From NCBI RefSeq assembly GCF_001458175.1, contig NZ_CYPW01000032.1:150826-214825 (forward strand): 64,000 bases of DNA. Direction: 5' to 3'. The DNA comes from Shimia marina (GTDB lineage: Bacteria; Pseudomonadota; Alphaproteobacteria; Rhodobacterales; Rhodobacteraceae). The translations under genes were made by a program, and so were the position numbers. Positions 38,674 through 48,165 of this stretch are shown here, one piece after another. Every line of letters starts with the position of its first letter. Positions within the stretch are counted from its first letter, which is position 1. The notes below the pieces were generated by a model that made no database searches, was not told where the DNA came from, and saw nothing but the letters and a program-made list of their open reading frames with translations.

Positions 38674-39207
38674 ATGGATTGGGATCTGTTGGCCTATGAC
38701 GCCGCGCCGGTGGGCATTGTTGTGACAGCACATCGCGTGATCCGGGGGTGCAACGCCAGTTTTGCACAGATGCTTGGCTATGAGCGGGAGGCGCTGATAG
38801 GGCAGTCTTTTCGCCTGCTATATAACACAACAGAAGAGTTTGAGCGGGTGCGTGACATCGGGTTGGCACCGCTCAGGGCAGAGCATGCCTATAGTGATGA
38901 GCGCATGGTGCGGCGTCGGGATGGGGCGCAGATCTGGTGCCGGTTTCGAGCGCAGACCCGCACGCCCGAAGAGCCGCTGGCGCAGCTGGTGATGAGTTTT
39001 GCAGTGATTCAGGACGGTCCTTCGGTTGCGCTTACACTGCGGCAGCGGCAGGTGGTGAGTGGTTTGGGGCGGGGGCTGACCAGTAAGGAAATCGCGCGGG
39101 AGCTGGGCCTGTCTCCGCGTACGGTGGAAGATGTGCGGGCACGGCTTTTGAAGCGATTTGAGGTGAAAAACGCCGCAGAATTGCTGGCGCATCTGACCAT
39201 TGGCTGA
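38674..39207 (+). CDS. PAS-LuxR transcriptional regulator
   Basis: A 177-residue protein. Residues about 5-110 form a PAS domain (APVGIVVTAHRVIRGCNASF, then LGYEREALIGQSFRLLY). Residues about 115-175 form a LuxR/GerE helix-turn-helix (LTLRQRQVVSGLGRGLTSKE, then ELGLSPRTVEDVRARLLKRF). No kinase is encoded nearby, so the PAS domain probably senses a ligand directly. The start follows AGAGGAG by 5 bases. It is divergent from the M20/ABC/ALDH/SDR operon and is its likely regulator. Confidence 0.9.
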   Translation: MDWDLLAYDAAPVGIVVTAHRVIRGCNASFAQMLGYEREALIGQSFRLLYNTTEEFERVRDIGLAPLRAEHAYSDERMVRRRDGAQIWCRFRAQTRTPEEPLAQLVMSFAVIQDGPSVALTLRQRQVVSGLGRGLTSKEIARELGLSPRTVEDVRARLLKRFEVKNAAELLAHLTIG

Positions 39208-39405
39208 CGGGCATCGCCCCGCGCTTGTCGGTCACGTGGCGTCTCTGGTGAGTTTGGTGATGTTTTCGCAATTTCAGGAGGGTGTTTTCGGTAACAAAAT
39301 TTCCGGTTTCGCTTGCATTTTGCCCCCTTGAATGGCACGCGTGCGGTTCAGACATGCAAAGGGCGCTACATAGGGCGCACAAGCCAATCTGCAGGAGTGC
39401 AACAG

Positions 39406-41259
39406 ATGCCAGATCTTCGGTCCAAGACTTCCACATTCGGTCGCCGGATGGCGGCAGCGCGCGCGCTATGGCGGGCGACGGGTATGAAAACCGAGGATTT
39501 TGGCAAGCCGATTGTGGCTGTGGTGAACTCCTTTACCGAATTTGTGCCGGGTCACGTGCATCTCAAGGACATGGGCCAGCTGGTGGCGCGTGAGATTGAG
39601 AAAGCCGGTGGTGTCGCTAAAGAGATGAACACCATTGCGGTGGATGATGGCATTGCCATGGGGCATGATGGGATGCTCTATTCCCTGCCCTCGCGCGAAG
39701 TGATTGCGGATTCTGTGGAATATATGGCCAACGCCCATTGCGCGGATGCGCTGGTCTGTATTTCCAACTGTGACAAGATCACGCCGGGGATGTTGATGGC
39801 GGCAATGCGCCTGAACATTCCGGCGATCTTTGTGTCCGGTGGCCCGATGGAAGCGGGTAAGGTGATCCTGAAAGATGGCGAGCATAAGGCCGACCTCGTG
39901 ACCGCGATTGTGGGCGCGACAGATGAAGACCGCAGCCAGGAAGAAGTGGACAAGCTGGAACGCTCTGCCTGCCCGACCTGTGGCTCCTGCTCCGGTATGT
40001 TCACTGCGAACTCGATGAACTGTCTGGCTGAAGCGCTGGGTCTTGCACTGCCGGGCAATGGCTCGCTGCTGGCGACCCACTCCAAGCGCCGTGGGCTGTT
40101 TGAAGAAGCCGGTCACAAGATCATCGAGCTCTGTGATCGTTGGTACAAAGAGGGCGATGAGACCGCGCTGCCCCGTGGCATTGCAAACTTCAAAGCCTTT
40201 GAAAACGCCATGGCGCTCGATATTGCCATGGGTGGCTCCACCAACACGGTTCTGCACCTTCTGGCGATTGCTCATGAGGGTGGCGTGGATTTCACCATGG
40301 CGGATATGGATCGTCTGAGCCGTGAGATCCCGCACCTGAGCAAAGTGGCCCCCTCAACGCCGAAGTATCACATGGAAGATGTGCACCGGGCAGGTGGCAT
40401 TGCGCGAATTCTAGGCGAGCTGGAGCGTGAAGGCAAAATCCACCGGGATTGTGCCACCGTGCATGAGCGCACCGTGGGCGAGTTCATCGACAAATGGGAT
40501 GTACGCCGCGAAACCGCAGGCAACGAAGCGCGCGATCTGTTCATCGCGGCCCCCGGCGGCGTGCGCACGACAGAGGCCTTCAGCCAGTCGCGGATGTACA
40601 CCGAGCTTGATCTGGACGTGGAAGACGGCTGCGTGCGCGACTTTGCCAATGCCTATTCCGAGGAAGGTGGGCTGTGTGTGCTGTTTGGCAACATTGCGCA
40701 GCAGGGTTGTATCCTTAAGACTGCCGGTGTGATCAAACAGATGTATGAGTTTGAAGGCACTGCCAAAGTCTTTGAATCCATGGAAGATGCGATGCACGGC
40801 ATTCTGCAGAATGAGGTTCAGCCTTATTCCGTGGTGGTGATCCGCTATGAAGGTCCGAAAGGCGGGCCGGGCATGCAGGAAATGCTCTATCCAACGGCGT
40901 ATCTGAAATCCAAGAAACTGGATCACACCTGTGCGTTGCTGACCGATGGACGTTTCTCTGGCGGCACCGCGGGTCTGTCGATTGGCCACGCCTCGCCGGA
41001 AGCGGCAGAGAAGGGCGTGATTGGTCTGGTGGAAGATGGCGATAAGATCCGTATTTCCGTGCGCAACCGGACCATTCATCTGGATGTGAGCGACGAAGAG
41101 CTGCAACGTCGCCGCGAAAACCACCCGCAGGCCGATAAAAAGTTCTGGAAAGCGGAAGGGCGCCCACGCGCGGTGTCCAAAGCTCTGAAGGTCTATGCGC
41201 AGCACGTGTCCAACGCCTCGCTGGGTGCGGTGCGGATGCTGGATGATGAAGACGAGTAA
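39406..41259 (+). CDS. ilvD: Dihydroxy-acid dehydratase
   Basis: A 617-residue enzyme, the standard length for IlvD. It converts 2,3-dihydroxy acids to 2-keto acids in valine, isoleucine and pantothenate precursor synthesis. Cluster ligands are in [10 protein letters not shown] and [35 protein letters not shown] is the conserved C-terminal segment. The start has CAGGAG nine bases upstream and gives the family N-terminus [21 protein letters not shown] monocistronic unit: LuxR gene ends 198 bases before and a terminator follows. The upstream gap shows no attenuator that I could identify. Confidence 0.97.
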   Translation: MPDLRSKTSTFGRRMAAARALWRATGMKTEDFGKPIVAVVNSFTEFVPGHVHLKDMGQLVAREIEKAGGVAKEMNTIAVDDGIAMGHDGMLYSLPSREVIADSVEYMANAHCADALVCISNCDKITPGMLMAAMRLNIPAIFVSGGPMEAGKVILKDGEHKADLVTAIVGATDEDRSQEEVDKLERSACPTCGSCSGMFTANSMNCLAEALGLALPGNGSLLATHSKRRGLFEEAGHKIIELCDRWYKEGDETALPRGIANFKAFENAMALDIAMGGSTNTVLHLLAIAHEGGVDFTMADMDRLSREIPHLSKVAPSTPKYHMEDVHRAGGIARILGELEREGKIHRDCATVHERTVGEFIDKWDVRRETAGNEARDLFIAAPGGVRTTEAFSQSRMYTELDLDVEDGCVRDFANAYSEEGGLCVLFGNIAQQGCILKTAGVIKQMYEFEGTAKVFESMEDAMHGILQNEVQPYSVVVIRYEGPKGGPGMQEMLYPTAYLKSKKLDHTCALLTDGRFSGGTAGLSIGHASPEAAEKGVIGLVEDGDKIRISVRNRTIHLDVSDEELQRRRENHPQADKKFWKAEGRPRAVSKALKVYAQHVSNASLGAVRMLDDEDE

Positions 41260-41282
41260 GCGCGTCTGATATGAGATGAGAG

Positions 41283-41308
41283 ACGGGGTCGCAGCGCGGC
41301 CCCGTTTT
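41283..41308 (+). terminator. Terminator of ilvD
   Basis: A 10-bp stem with one G-U pair (ACGGGGTCGC / GCGGCCCCGT type, 3-base loop) followed by TTT, GG and TTTTT. It lies 23 bases after the ilvD stop and also faces the 3' end of the convergent thiolase-like gene. Confidence 0.85.
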
Positions 41309-41316
41309 GGTTTTTC

Positions 41317-42516
41317 TTACAGGCGCGTGGACTGGAAGGCGGCGGTGAGACCTTGGCCGCCGCCGATCCCGATCATGGCCATGGCTCGTGCGTCTGCTGG
41401 GGCGTTTTGGCGGATGAGTTGGGTGAACAGGCGCACCACAAGGATGGCACCGGAGGCTCCGAAAGGGTGGCCAAGGGCGATGGCGCCGCCGTCTTGGTTG
41501 GGCAGGGTCTCGTCGATCCCAAGTGCATCAAGGCTGGCCAGCACCTGCGCGGCGAAGGCTTCGTTGAATTCCAGATGCGTCAGATCAGCGAGATGCAGGT
41601 CAGTGTGGTGTTTGAGCAGCTTTTGGGTGGAGGCGACGGGGCCAATACCCAGAATGTTGGGATCTACGCCCGCCGCTGCGCCACCGATATAGGCGAGAGC
41701 GTTTGTGTGACCCAAGCTGCGGGCCTTGGCGGCTGTAGTGATCAACAGGGCCGCTGCGCCGTCATTGAGCGGGCAGGCGTTGCCCACGGTGACGGTGCCG
41801 TCTTTGCTAAAGGCGGGGCGGAGGCGGGCAAGACGGGCTACGGTCATGGTCTCGCGGATGCATTCGTCGGTGGTTTGGCCTGCGACAGGGGTGATTTCGG
41901 CGGTGAAACGCCCAGCGGCCCGGGCTTCCGTTGCACGGTGCTGGGAGCGCAGGGCGAAGGCATCCTGACGGGTGCGGGAGATGTTGAACTGTTTGGCGAC
42001 GGTGTCGGCGGCAGCGCCCATTTCTGGGTCGCCGATGGTGTCAGGGGAAAAGCGCGCGCGTGTGTAGCTGTGTGCGGGCAATGTGCCGCTGGCGGGCAGG
42101 CTGCGCAGAGGCGCGCGGCTCTGGCTTTCCACGCCGCCTGCAAGGTAGGTGGTGCCTGCACCCGCCATGATGAGGTGGCAGGCCATCATCACGGCCTCAA
42201 GACCTGAGCCGCATTGGCGATCCACTGTGACGCCGGGAATGGAGGGAGGAAAGCCCGCATGCAGGCTTGAAAGGCGGGCGACATTGCCACCGGGGCCAGC
42301 GGCATTGCCGAGGATCACATCGTCCAGTTGGTTCGGGCTGATCTGCGCCTCTGCCAGCACAGCCTGCATCACCGGCGCGGCGAGGTATTCCACATCCAGA
42401 GAGGCAAATATGCCGCCCGCGCGGCCGATGGCGCTGCGCTGTGCGGCGATGATCACCGGCTGGTGATCTGGGGGCAGATCACCCGGTAGCGGAGACAAGG
42501 CGGGGATCTTTCTCAT
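41317..42516 (-). CDS. Thiolase-like protein lacking the second catalytic cysteine
   Basis: A 399-residue member of the acetyl-CoA acetyltransferase family. The acylated cysteine is present (VDRQCGSGLEAV, Cys102), as are FNEAFAAQ and GHPFGASGA (His350). The C-terminal loop, usually CIGGG, reads GIGGGQG here, with Gly383 where the acid/base Cys should be. The enzyme may therefore not carry out normal thiolysis or condensation. It overlaps the upstream acyl-CoA ligase by 38 bases and is the last gene after bioM-bioN-bioY. The same trio (BioY, ligase, thiolase) is known from the Bacillus subtilis yhfU-yhfT-yhfS genes, suggesting a job near biotin or pimelate metabolism. Confidence 0.88.
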   Translation of the reverse strand: MRKIPALSPLPGDLPPDHQPVIIAAQRSAIGRAGGIFASLDVEYLAAPVMQAVLAEAQISPNQLDDVILGNAAGPGGNVARLSSLHAGFPPSIPGVTVDRQCGSGLEAVMMACHLIMAGAGTTYLAGGVESQSRAPLRSLPASGTLPAHSYTRARFSPDTIGDPEMGAAADTVAKQFNISRTRQDAFALRSQHRATEARAAGRFTAEITPVAGQTTDECIRETMTVARLARLRPAFSKDGTVTVGNACPLNDGAAALLITTAAKARSLGHTNALAYIGGAAAGVDPNILGIGPVASTQKLLKHHTDLHLADLTHLEFNEAFAAQVLASLDALGIDETLPNQDGGAIALGHPFGASGAILVVRLFTQLIRQNAPADARAMAMIGIGGGQGLTAAFQSTRL

Positions 42517-43984
42517 GCAGCCAGGACATCAGGCGGCCACGATCTGGTTTGCCGGAGCTGGTCAGGGGCCATTCGGAGAGGCGGTAGATGTGGCGTGGCA
42601 GCTTGTAGCGGGGCAGGCGAATGGCGAGTTGTGATTTGAGTTCGTCCAGTGCGGCGTCGCCCTGAATGATCGCGATGAGCTCCTGCCCTCTGGAGGGATG
42701 TGCGAGGCCAAAGACCACGGCGGCGTCAATGCCAGCGATGTCTGCAAGGGCGGTTTCGATTTCCTGAGGGTAGACATTATGGCCTGCGGTGATGACCATG
42801 CCCCCTTCGCGCCCCAAGAGGCTGAGGCTGCCGTCGGAGTTGAGCTTGCCGACATCCCCAACCGTGGCCCAGGGGCCTTCGCGCCGAAAGCCGGAGGTGC
42901 GCCCGCCCCAGAGATAGCCATCAATCGCCAGATCACCGCGCACGAAGATGGTGCCGGCTGTGCCCTGAGCGACTTCTGCACCGTTTTGGCGCAGGGAGAG
43001 TTCCACATGGGGGAAGGGACGCCCTACGGAATAGGAAGGGGCGGAGGAGCTTTGTGGGCCGTGGGTGTTGAGGCTGACAAAGCCAAGCTCGGAGGCACCA
43101 TAGTATTCATGCACACGGGCGCGGGGGAAATGCTGACGGGCCTTTGTCAGCAGCGCCGGGTCGAGCTTGGCCCCGGCGGTGGTGATTTCGACGATCTGTT
43201 CCTGTGGCGTATCGCGGCAGAGCGCGCCCAGCAGGCTGGGCACGGCGACGATACGGCGGGTCTCGGCCATGGCTTTGTGGGTGGCACTGAGATCAAATTT
43301 TGGCAGGGCGTGGAAGCTGGCCCCTAGGTCGAGCGTCTCGGCAAGCGCATAGAGCGTGATGCCGTGGGAGAGCGGGCCGGGCGCGAAGGTGTGGCTTTGA
43401 TCGGTGAGCGCAAAGGCGAGGCGGCTGGCGTCCAGCGAGGCGCGCCAGCTGTGGCGCGCGCGGGCGAAGGCTTTGGGTTCAGAGGTGGTGCCGGAGGTGA
43501 AGCCCACCATGAAGATGTCGCGTGGGTGGGTGAAAGGGATGTCCTGTGGCGCTTGCAGAAAGGCCGCAAAGGCTGTGGTGTCAATCGCGATGGCAGGGAT
43601 GCCCAGACGCGCAGCCGTGTCGATCAGACCGGTCTGGCTTGACAGGCAGAACAACACGTCAGGGGGCAGTTTGGCCAGAACGCGCTGATGCAACCGGTCG
43701 GGCCATTGCGGATCTAGCAGGGTGACCACATGTGGGGTGGCCAGAGCGGTGGCCAGAAGCGTGGGGGCTTCGGGGTGGTTGCCGATGGAGAGCGCAAAAT
43801 TGCGTGCGCCGTCTGGCAGAGGGAGATCTGGGCGGGCCTGTTGTGGCAGGGCGCAGAGGGCCGCGTGCAGGCGCTTGATGCGATTATAGAGGGCGCCGTA
43901 GCTGAGACGGGTGTCAGACAGGGCAACCGCCAGCGCATCGGGGCGCTGGCGGGCGTGATGATCTAATGCATGGCGTAGGGGCAA
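42479..43984 (-). CDS. Acyl-CoA ligase (class I adenylate-forming enzyme) linked to bioY
   Basis: A 501-residue AMP-forming ligase. The phosphate loop reads VGFTSGTTSEPKAF and the A5/A8 core segments are HEYYGASELGF and GREGGMVITAGHNVYPQEIE; the C-terminal lysine region reads LTSSGKPDRGRL. It would activate a carboxylic acid as an acyl-AMP, then a CoA thioester. It is 8 bases downstream of bioY and overlaps the thiolase-like gene. The conserved coupling to a biotin transporter suggests an acid related to biotin synthesis or salvage, but no substrate has been shown by this sequence. Confidence 0.9.
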   Translation of the reverse strand: MPLRHALDHHARQRPDALAVALSDTRLSYGALYNRIKRLHAALCALPQQARPDLPLPDGARNFALSIGNHPEAPTLLATALATPHVVTLLDPQWPDRLHQRVLAKLPPDVLFCLSSQTGLIDTAARLGIPAIAIDTTAFAAFLQAPQDIPFTHPRDIFMVGFTSGTTSEPKAFARARHSWRASLDASRLAFALTDQSHTFAPGPLSHGITLYALAETLDLGASFHALPKFDLSATHKAMAETRRIVAVPSLLGALCRDTPQEQIVEITTAGAKLDPALLTKARQHFPRARVHEYYGASELGFVSLNTHGPQSSSAPSYSVGRPFPHVELSLRQNGAEVAQGTAGTIFVRGDLAIDGYLWGGRTSGFRREGPWATVGDVGKLNSDGSLSLLGREGGMVITAGHNVYPQEIETALADIAGIDAAVVFGLAHPSRGQELIAIIQGDAALDELKSQLAIRLPRYKLPRHIYRLSEWPLTSSGKPDRGRLMSWLHEKDPRLVSATG

Positions 43985-43992
43985 ACGCGTCC

Positions 43993-44529
43993 TCAGAGGT
44001 TGGGGTAGGCGCGGCGCAGGCCGCGGGCGATGAGTGTCGCCAGAACCACCTTTACCAGATCGCCGGGGACATAGGCCACCATGATGGAGAGAGATTTACC
44101 AAGGCCGAGTTTGCCGATGAAGGCCATCCACGGAATGCCAGCGGCATACATGAGAGCGATGCCCCCAAGTGCCACGTAGACACCGGTTTTCACAGGGCCT
44201 GCGGCAGAATCGTTTTCAATCAGGTAGCCGATGAGCGCGGCACAGAAGGGCCATGCCAGCAGGAAGCCGCCGGAGGTGCCCAGCAGGACACCAAAGCCAC
44301 CGCGACCACCGGACAGCAGCGGCAGGCCGACCGCAACAAGGGCGATGAAGAGGAGCAGCGCAAAGCCGCCACGTTTGGCCCCCAGCACGGCACCAGCCAG
44401 CATAACACCAAGCGATTGGGCGGTGATGGGCGGCAGGGCCGCGCCTGCAAAATGGATCGGAGGCATCAGGCCCAGAGCGGCGGTGAGGGCGGCAAAAAGC
44501 GCGATGTAGACGATGTCTTTGGTGGTCAT
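43993..44529 (-). CDS. bioY: Biotin transporter S-component
   Basis: A 178-residue membrane protein of the BioY family with six predicted helices, starting MTTKDIVYIALFAALTAALG. Segments PPIHFAGAALPPITAQSLGV and GGRGGFGVLLGTSGGFLLAW match the biotin-binding core. The start was taken at the ATG that gives the family N-terminus. It captures biotin at the membrane and works with the BioM-BioN module encoded just upstream. Confidence 0.95.
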   Translation of the reverse strand: MTTKDIVYIALFAALTAALGLMPPIHFAGAALPPITAQSLGVMLAGAVLGAKRGGFALLLFIALVAVGLPLLSGGRGGFGVLLGTSGGFLLAWPFCAALIGYLIENDSAAGPVKTGVYVALGGIALMYAAGIPWMAFIGKLGLGKSLSIMVAYVPGDLVKVVLATLIARGLRRAYPNL

Positions 44530-44627
44530 TTTGTGTTCCGTGAGCGAGGGTCTTGGATCTGAAATTTGAGGCTGGCTAGAAACCCTTCCGGCGCGGAGCA
44601 AGGCGACCGGGCGCTTTTGGGGGGAAC

Positions 44628-45224
44628 TTAGGAACGATATCCTCTGGAATCGATGGCATCGGAAATATCGTCCGCTATCTTGATTGCGCGAATGGCCATG
44701 GGCATGGCCACGGCAATCACGGAGCGCTCCAACCCGCGCACTTTCTGGGCTTCGCGCACCTCAGTTGTGATTTGTGCCAGAACAGGAATGAAGCGCAGTG
44801 CGAGCGAGATGGCGAGGCTGACTTTTTCGGGGTGCACGCCAAGGGGTTTCAGGTGGCGCAAGCCGCGTGTCATCGTGTCGATCATATCGCTGGATCGGGT
44901 GGTGAGGGTGACGAGGCTGGCCAGCAGGATCAAAGCGGCCAGACGCAGCACCACATAGGCGGCCAGCGTGAGGCTTTCAAAATACCACTGTACTGCAAAG
45001 AACAGCGCGAAGATCACCAGAAGCGGGCGCAGCTGGGCCGCTGCTTTCGTCAGGGGGAGTCGCGCTACGGGGTAGAGGGCGAGAATGCCGAGGGTTGCTG
45101 CGGCTGTGATCAGCAGGCTCTGGTTGAGAAACAACAGCGTGGCGCCCAGAGCCATGCTCAGCATTTTGACGCCTGGAGACAGGCGGTGCAGAACAGATGT
45201 GCCGGGAGAATAGAGGTCGAGCAT
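44628..45224 (-). CDS. bioN: ECF transporter T-component of the biotin system
   Basis: A 198-residue EcfT-type membrane protein starting [20 protein letters not shown]. The coupling helix contains the characteristic Ala-Arg-Gly-like signature EAQKVRGLERS, which docks on the ATPase. Its start overlaps the bioM stop in a TGATG arrangement. A 98-base gap precedes bioY. Confidence 0.93.
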   Translation of the reverse strand: MLDLYSPGTSVLHRLSPGVKMLSMALGATLLFLNQSLLITAAATLGILALYPVARLPLTKAAAQLRPLLVIFALFFAVQWYFESLTLAAYVVLRLAALILLASLVTLTTRSSDMIDTMTRGLRHLKPLGVHPEKVSLAISLALRFIPVLAQITTEVREAQKVRGLERSVIAVAMPMAIRAIKIADDISDAIDSRGYRS

Positions 45225-45898
45225 CAGGCCATGAGCTCCTGATAGGCCGCGATCACCTCGGCGGGGGGACCATCGGCAAAAACGCCCCCGTCATCGATGA
45301 CAATGACGCGGTCGTAATCGGTGATGAGGTCGAGATCATGGGTGACGGTGATGACCATCTGCGGCAGGGCGGCCACGGCGCGGGCGACGCGGCGTTTGTT
45401 GCGCAGATCCAGCAATGTGGTGGGCTCATCCATGACAACAATCGCGGGATCCATTACCAGCACGCCGGAGATGGCGATGAGCTGTTTCTGACCGCCCGAC
45501 AGGAGATGCGCGGGATGTTCGCGCAGATCGCTCATGTTGTAGCGGGCCAGAATTTCGTCGGTTTTGGCGGCGATGTCGTCTTTGGAGAACCCGAGGTTTT
45601 TCATGCCGAAGGCGAGGTCTTCTTCCACCACGGGCATGACGATCTGATTGTCGGGATTTTGGAAGACAAAGCCCACCTTGCGGCGTAGCTCTCGGCCTTT
45701 CTTGGCGCTGTTGAGCCCATCTACAATGACCTCGCCAGAGGTGGGGAGGGCCAACCCGTTGAGCAGGCGGGCAAAGGTGGATTTGCCCGAGCCATTGGCG
45801 CCGATCACGGCAATGCGGCGCTCTGTCAGCGTCAGGGAGAGGCTGTTGAGAACGACACGCTCCCCGAAGGAGACAGAGACATTGTTGAGCGTGATCAT
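45224..45898 (-). CDS. bioM: ECF transporter ATPase of the biotin system
   Basis: About 224 residues from [20 protein letters not shown]. Walker A is [13 protein letters not shown], the Q-loop FQNPDNQIV is the ECF-type signature, followed by [22 protein letters not shown] and VTHDLD. It hydrolyses ATP to drive BioY/BioN. Two other in-frame starts (at 45925 and 45991) are possible; the chosen one gives the family N-terminus, although its ribosome site is weak. No recognisable BioR box (TTATMKATAA) was found in the upstream 170 bases. Confidence 0.9.
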   Translation of the reverse strand: MITLNNVSVSFGERVVLNSLSLTLTERRIAVIGANGSGKSTFARLLNGLALPTSGEVIVDGLNSAKKGRELRRKVGFVFQNPDNQIVMPVVEEDLAFGMKNLGFSKDDIAAKTDEILARYNMSDLREHPAHLLSGGQKQLIAISGVLVMDPAIVVMDEPTTLLDLRNKRRVARAVAALPQMVITVTHDLDLITDYDRVIVIDDGGVFADGPPAEVIAAYQELMA

Positions 45899-45963
45899 AG
45901 AAAAGTCCGCCGGTTGCTTGTGCATCGCTCTTAGCGCCAATGGGGCGCGGGTTGAAGTGACGG

Positions 45964-45998
45964 GAGCCTCCGGCGGGGATATTTTGGTCAAGAGGAAG
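45964..45998 (+). repeat. Dispersed intergenic repeat, copy 2
   Basis: Matches the element at 38563-38597: GCCTCCGGCGGGGATATTT followed by TGGTCAAGAGGAAG. It lies in the 171-base gap between the divergent-looking ends of bioM (5' end) and ureG (3' end). Its GC core and ATATTTT tail could act as a small terminator for plus-strand reads. Confidence 0.7.
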
Positions 45999-46069
45999 CG
46001 GGATTGCGGATTTTGCGGGAAAATTTCCTGATCAGACGCAGGCAGGCGCGGTGTGGCTGCGTTTCGGTT

Positions 46070-46714
46070 TCAGGTTTCCATCAAAGCCGGCACGCCGCCG
46101 ATTTCGCCAATCAGGGGCAGCAGCGCCTCCAGCCCTTTGCCGTGGCGCAAGGACGTGAAGAGGAACGGGCGGGGGCCGCGCATTTTCTTTGCGTCGCGTT
46201 CCATGACCTCAAGGGAGGCACCCACGTAAGGCGCGAGGTCGGTTTTGTTGATGATGAGAATATCGGAACGGGTGATGGCGGGGCCGCCTTTGCGGGGGAT
46301 CTCTTCGCCTGCGGCCGTGTCAATCACATAGAGGGTGAGATCTGCGAGCTCGGGGCTGAAGGTGGCGGAGAGATTGTCGCCGCCGGATTCAATCAGCACG
46401 ATGTCGAGATCGGGGATCTCTTTGGTCAGCGCGTCAATGGCGGCGAGGTTGATGGAGGCATCTTCGCGGATGGCGGTGTGGGGACAGCCGCCGGTTTCCA
46501 CGCCTTTGATACGCTCCAGCGGCAGCACCTGTTGGCGCATGAGCTCTTCGGCGTCTTCGCGGGTGTAGATGTCATTGGTGACCACGGCGATGGAAAGCTT
46601 GTCGCGCAGCGCGCGGCAGAGATTGGCGGTGAGCGTGGTTTTGCCAGCGCCGACCGGGCCGCCAATGCCGATGCGCAGCGGGCCGTTGGGCGAGGGAGCG
46701 GAAGAAGAGGTCAT
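46070..46714 (-). CDS. ureG: Urease accessory GTPase UreG
   Basis: A 214-residue SIMIBI GTPase. The P-loop is [15 protein letters not shown]; later come the conserved [14 protein letters not shown]-type segment (here [20 protein letters not shown]) and the specificity motif [10 protein letters not shown]. It hydrolyses GTP while nickel and carbonate are inserted into urease with UreD and UreF. It is the last gene of the operon and overlaps ureF by four bases. Confidence 0.97.
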   Translation of the reverse strand: MTSSSAPSPNGPLRIGIGGPVGAGKTTLTANLCRALRDKLSIAVVTNDIYTREDAEELMRQQVLPLERIKGVETGGCPHTAIREDASINLAAIDALTKEIPDLDIVLIESGGDNLSATFSPELADLTLYVIDTAAGEEIPRKGGPAITRSDILIINKTDLAPYVGASLEVMERDAKKMRGPRPFLFTSLRHGKGLEALLPLIGEIGGVPALMET

Positions 46715-47355
46715 GAGCGAAACAGCCTTGAGTATTGGGTTTCATGACGCATGGAGGCGATGTCGCCGACAAAGCTTGATGCTGCGATGGCCTCCAGCGG
46801 TTGGGAAAGCGCCTGATCCGCGATCTGCTGGCAGAGGGGGGTCAGGGCGGTGAGGGCCGCCTGTGCCTCGGTCTGACCCAGCGGCACAAGGCGGGTGGCG
46901 GCAGAGGTGAGATTGGCGGCAAAGGCATGCAGAAACAGCCGCGCGGTGTCTGGCAGAGGCAAATTCTGCAGACGTGCGGCGCGGCCCACGGCGATGGGGT
47001 AGGTCATCGTGGTGAGGTCCAGATCATGAATGGCGGCAACGGTGCGCACAAAGGCCGCGCCCTGTTGCTCACTTTCCAGCAGGCGTTCGGCAGAGGGGGC
47101 CAGAGCGCGGGCCAGATCATCCAGCTCGGCCAGCGTGCTGAGGTCTTCGGCGCGGTGGGCATGGGCCAGCAGGATGGCATCATTCTGTCCTGCGCCAAAA
47201 GACAGGGTGTCTTGCAGCCAGGCGCGGAAGCTTGTTGCGTCGCAGACAATTCCGGCGTCTACCAGTGCCTCCAGCCCGTGGCTGTAGGTGAAGGCCCCGA
47301 CCGGATAGGCCGGAGAGAGCCATTGGGCCAAGGTCAGAATGGGATCAGTGGTCAT
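46711..47355 (-). CDS. ureF: Urease accessory protein UreF
   Basis: About 214 residues from [20 protein letters not shown], the usual UreF start; [20 protein letters not shown] is the conserved first segment. All-helical chaperone that links UreD to UreG on apo-urease. The chosen ATG lies 10 bases inside the end of ureE. A longer open frame runs into the His codons of ureE in another frame and was not used. Confidence 0.95.
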   Translation of the reverse strand: MTTDPILTLAQWLSPAYPVGAFTYSHGLEALVDAGIVCDATSFRAWLQDTLSFGAGQNDAILLAHAHRAEDLSTLAELDDLARALAPSAERLLESEQQGAAFVRTVAAIHDLDLTTMTYPIAVGRAARLQNLPLPDTARLFLHAFAANLTSAATRLVPLGQTEAQAALTALTPLCQQIADQALSQPLEAIAASSFVGDIASMRHETQYSRLFRS

Positions 47356-47872
47356 GAGCGTGGCTGTGTGCCCCATCATGATTGTGGCTGTGATCCTGTG
47401 CGTGGTCATGGGCGTGCGGGTGGCTGTGGTCATGGCCATGGGTACGCCCGTGCCCATATGCCCCGCCTTCGGGGGTGAAGGGTTCGCTCACCTCGGTCAC
47501 TGTGGCACCAAGCAGCGTGAGCATTTGTTTGATCACGTGATCGGGCTGGATCAGCAGGCGGGTGTCTTCGATCTGGCAGGGGGTGTGGCGGTTGCCAATA
47601 TGCCAGGCGATGCGGGGCAGATGCTCTGCCGTGACCTGCAACAACGGCTCGGCGGCTGCGATGACAGTGATTTCGCGCCCATCTTCCAGCAGCAGGACGC
47701 CGCCATGATCCAGTGACGTGGTTTTGGGCAGGTCGACCAGAATACGCGTACCCTCCTCCGTCAGGAGGGTTTTGCGGCGCAGGAAACGGTCTTCGTATGT
47801 CAGGGCCACGCGGCCAGAGGCGGCGGCGTGGCCATGGCTGTGATAGCGGTGTGCGGTGGGCAGCGTGGTCAT
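47345..47872 (-). CDS. ureE: Urease nickel metallochaperone UreE with His-rich tail
   Basis: A 175-residue UreE. Residues about 18-140 form the peptide-binding and Ni-binding core (VALTYEDRFLRRKTLLTEEG). The last 35 residues are extremely rich in His and Asp (HDHSHPHAHDHAQDHSHNHD), a nickel-storage tail known from Klebsiella UreE. It delivers Ni2+ to the UreDFG-urease complex in the cytoplasm. It follows a DUF1127 gene by 22 bases. Confidence 0.95.
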   Translation of the reverse strand: MTTLPTAHRYHSHGHAAASGRVALTYEDRFLRRKTLLTEEGTRILVDLPKTTSLDHGGVLLLEDGREITVIAAAEPLLQVTAEHLPRIAWHIGNRHTPCQIEDTRLLIQPDHVIKQMLTLLGATVTEVSEPFTPEGGAYGHGRTHGHDHSHPHAHDHAQDHSHNHDGAHSHAHDH

Positions 47873-47894
47873 GGCCGCGCCCCCAGCGTTTTGC

Positions 47895-48119
47895 TCAGAC
47901 GTGCATCATGTCGCGGAAAACATGCGCTACGATGTCGTCGCGCTTCAGGCCACGTTCGGCCAGCTCGGCATCGCTCAGCGCGTTCAGGGCTTGAACATGC
48001 TGCACGCGGCTGTTGTTTTCCATCATGGCGACGAGAAAGTTGCCAATCGCCACAAAGGGAGCGGCGAGGATTTTGCCCAGCGAGAGCGGGGCGGATGAAT
48101 GTGTGTCGGTCAGTGCCAT
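47895..48119 (-). CDS. DUF1127 small protein inside the urease operon
   Basis: A 74-residue protein. The C-terminal half, VQALNALSDAELAERGLKRDDIVAHVF, is the DUF1127 (YjiS-like) motif with its Leu-Ser-Asp-x-x-Leu-x-x-x-Gly-hyphen-Leu pattern. Homologues are Arg-rich small proteins, some of which affect phosphate, stress or RNA-related responses; the function here is unknown. It lies between ureC and ureE. A GAGG site lies 7 bases before the ATG, and a sigma70-like promoter lies in the 153-base gap upstream. Confidence 0.85.
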   Translation of the reverse strand: MALTDTHSSAPLSLGKILAAPFVAIGNFLVAMMENNSRVQHVQALNALSDAELAERGLKRDDIVAHVFRDMMHV

Positions 48120-48165
48120 TTTGAACCTCAGTTTGTTGTAAACCTTTGGTCCTCCCTTGGCGCTG

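Noticed and set aside
45899-46069. BioR operator ahead of bioM
   Set aside because: No match to the palindrome TTATMKATAA was seen on either strand; I therefore do not claim BioR control.
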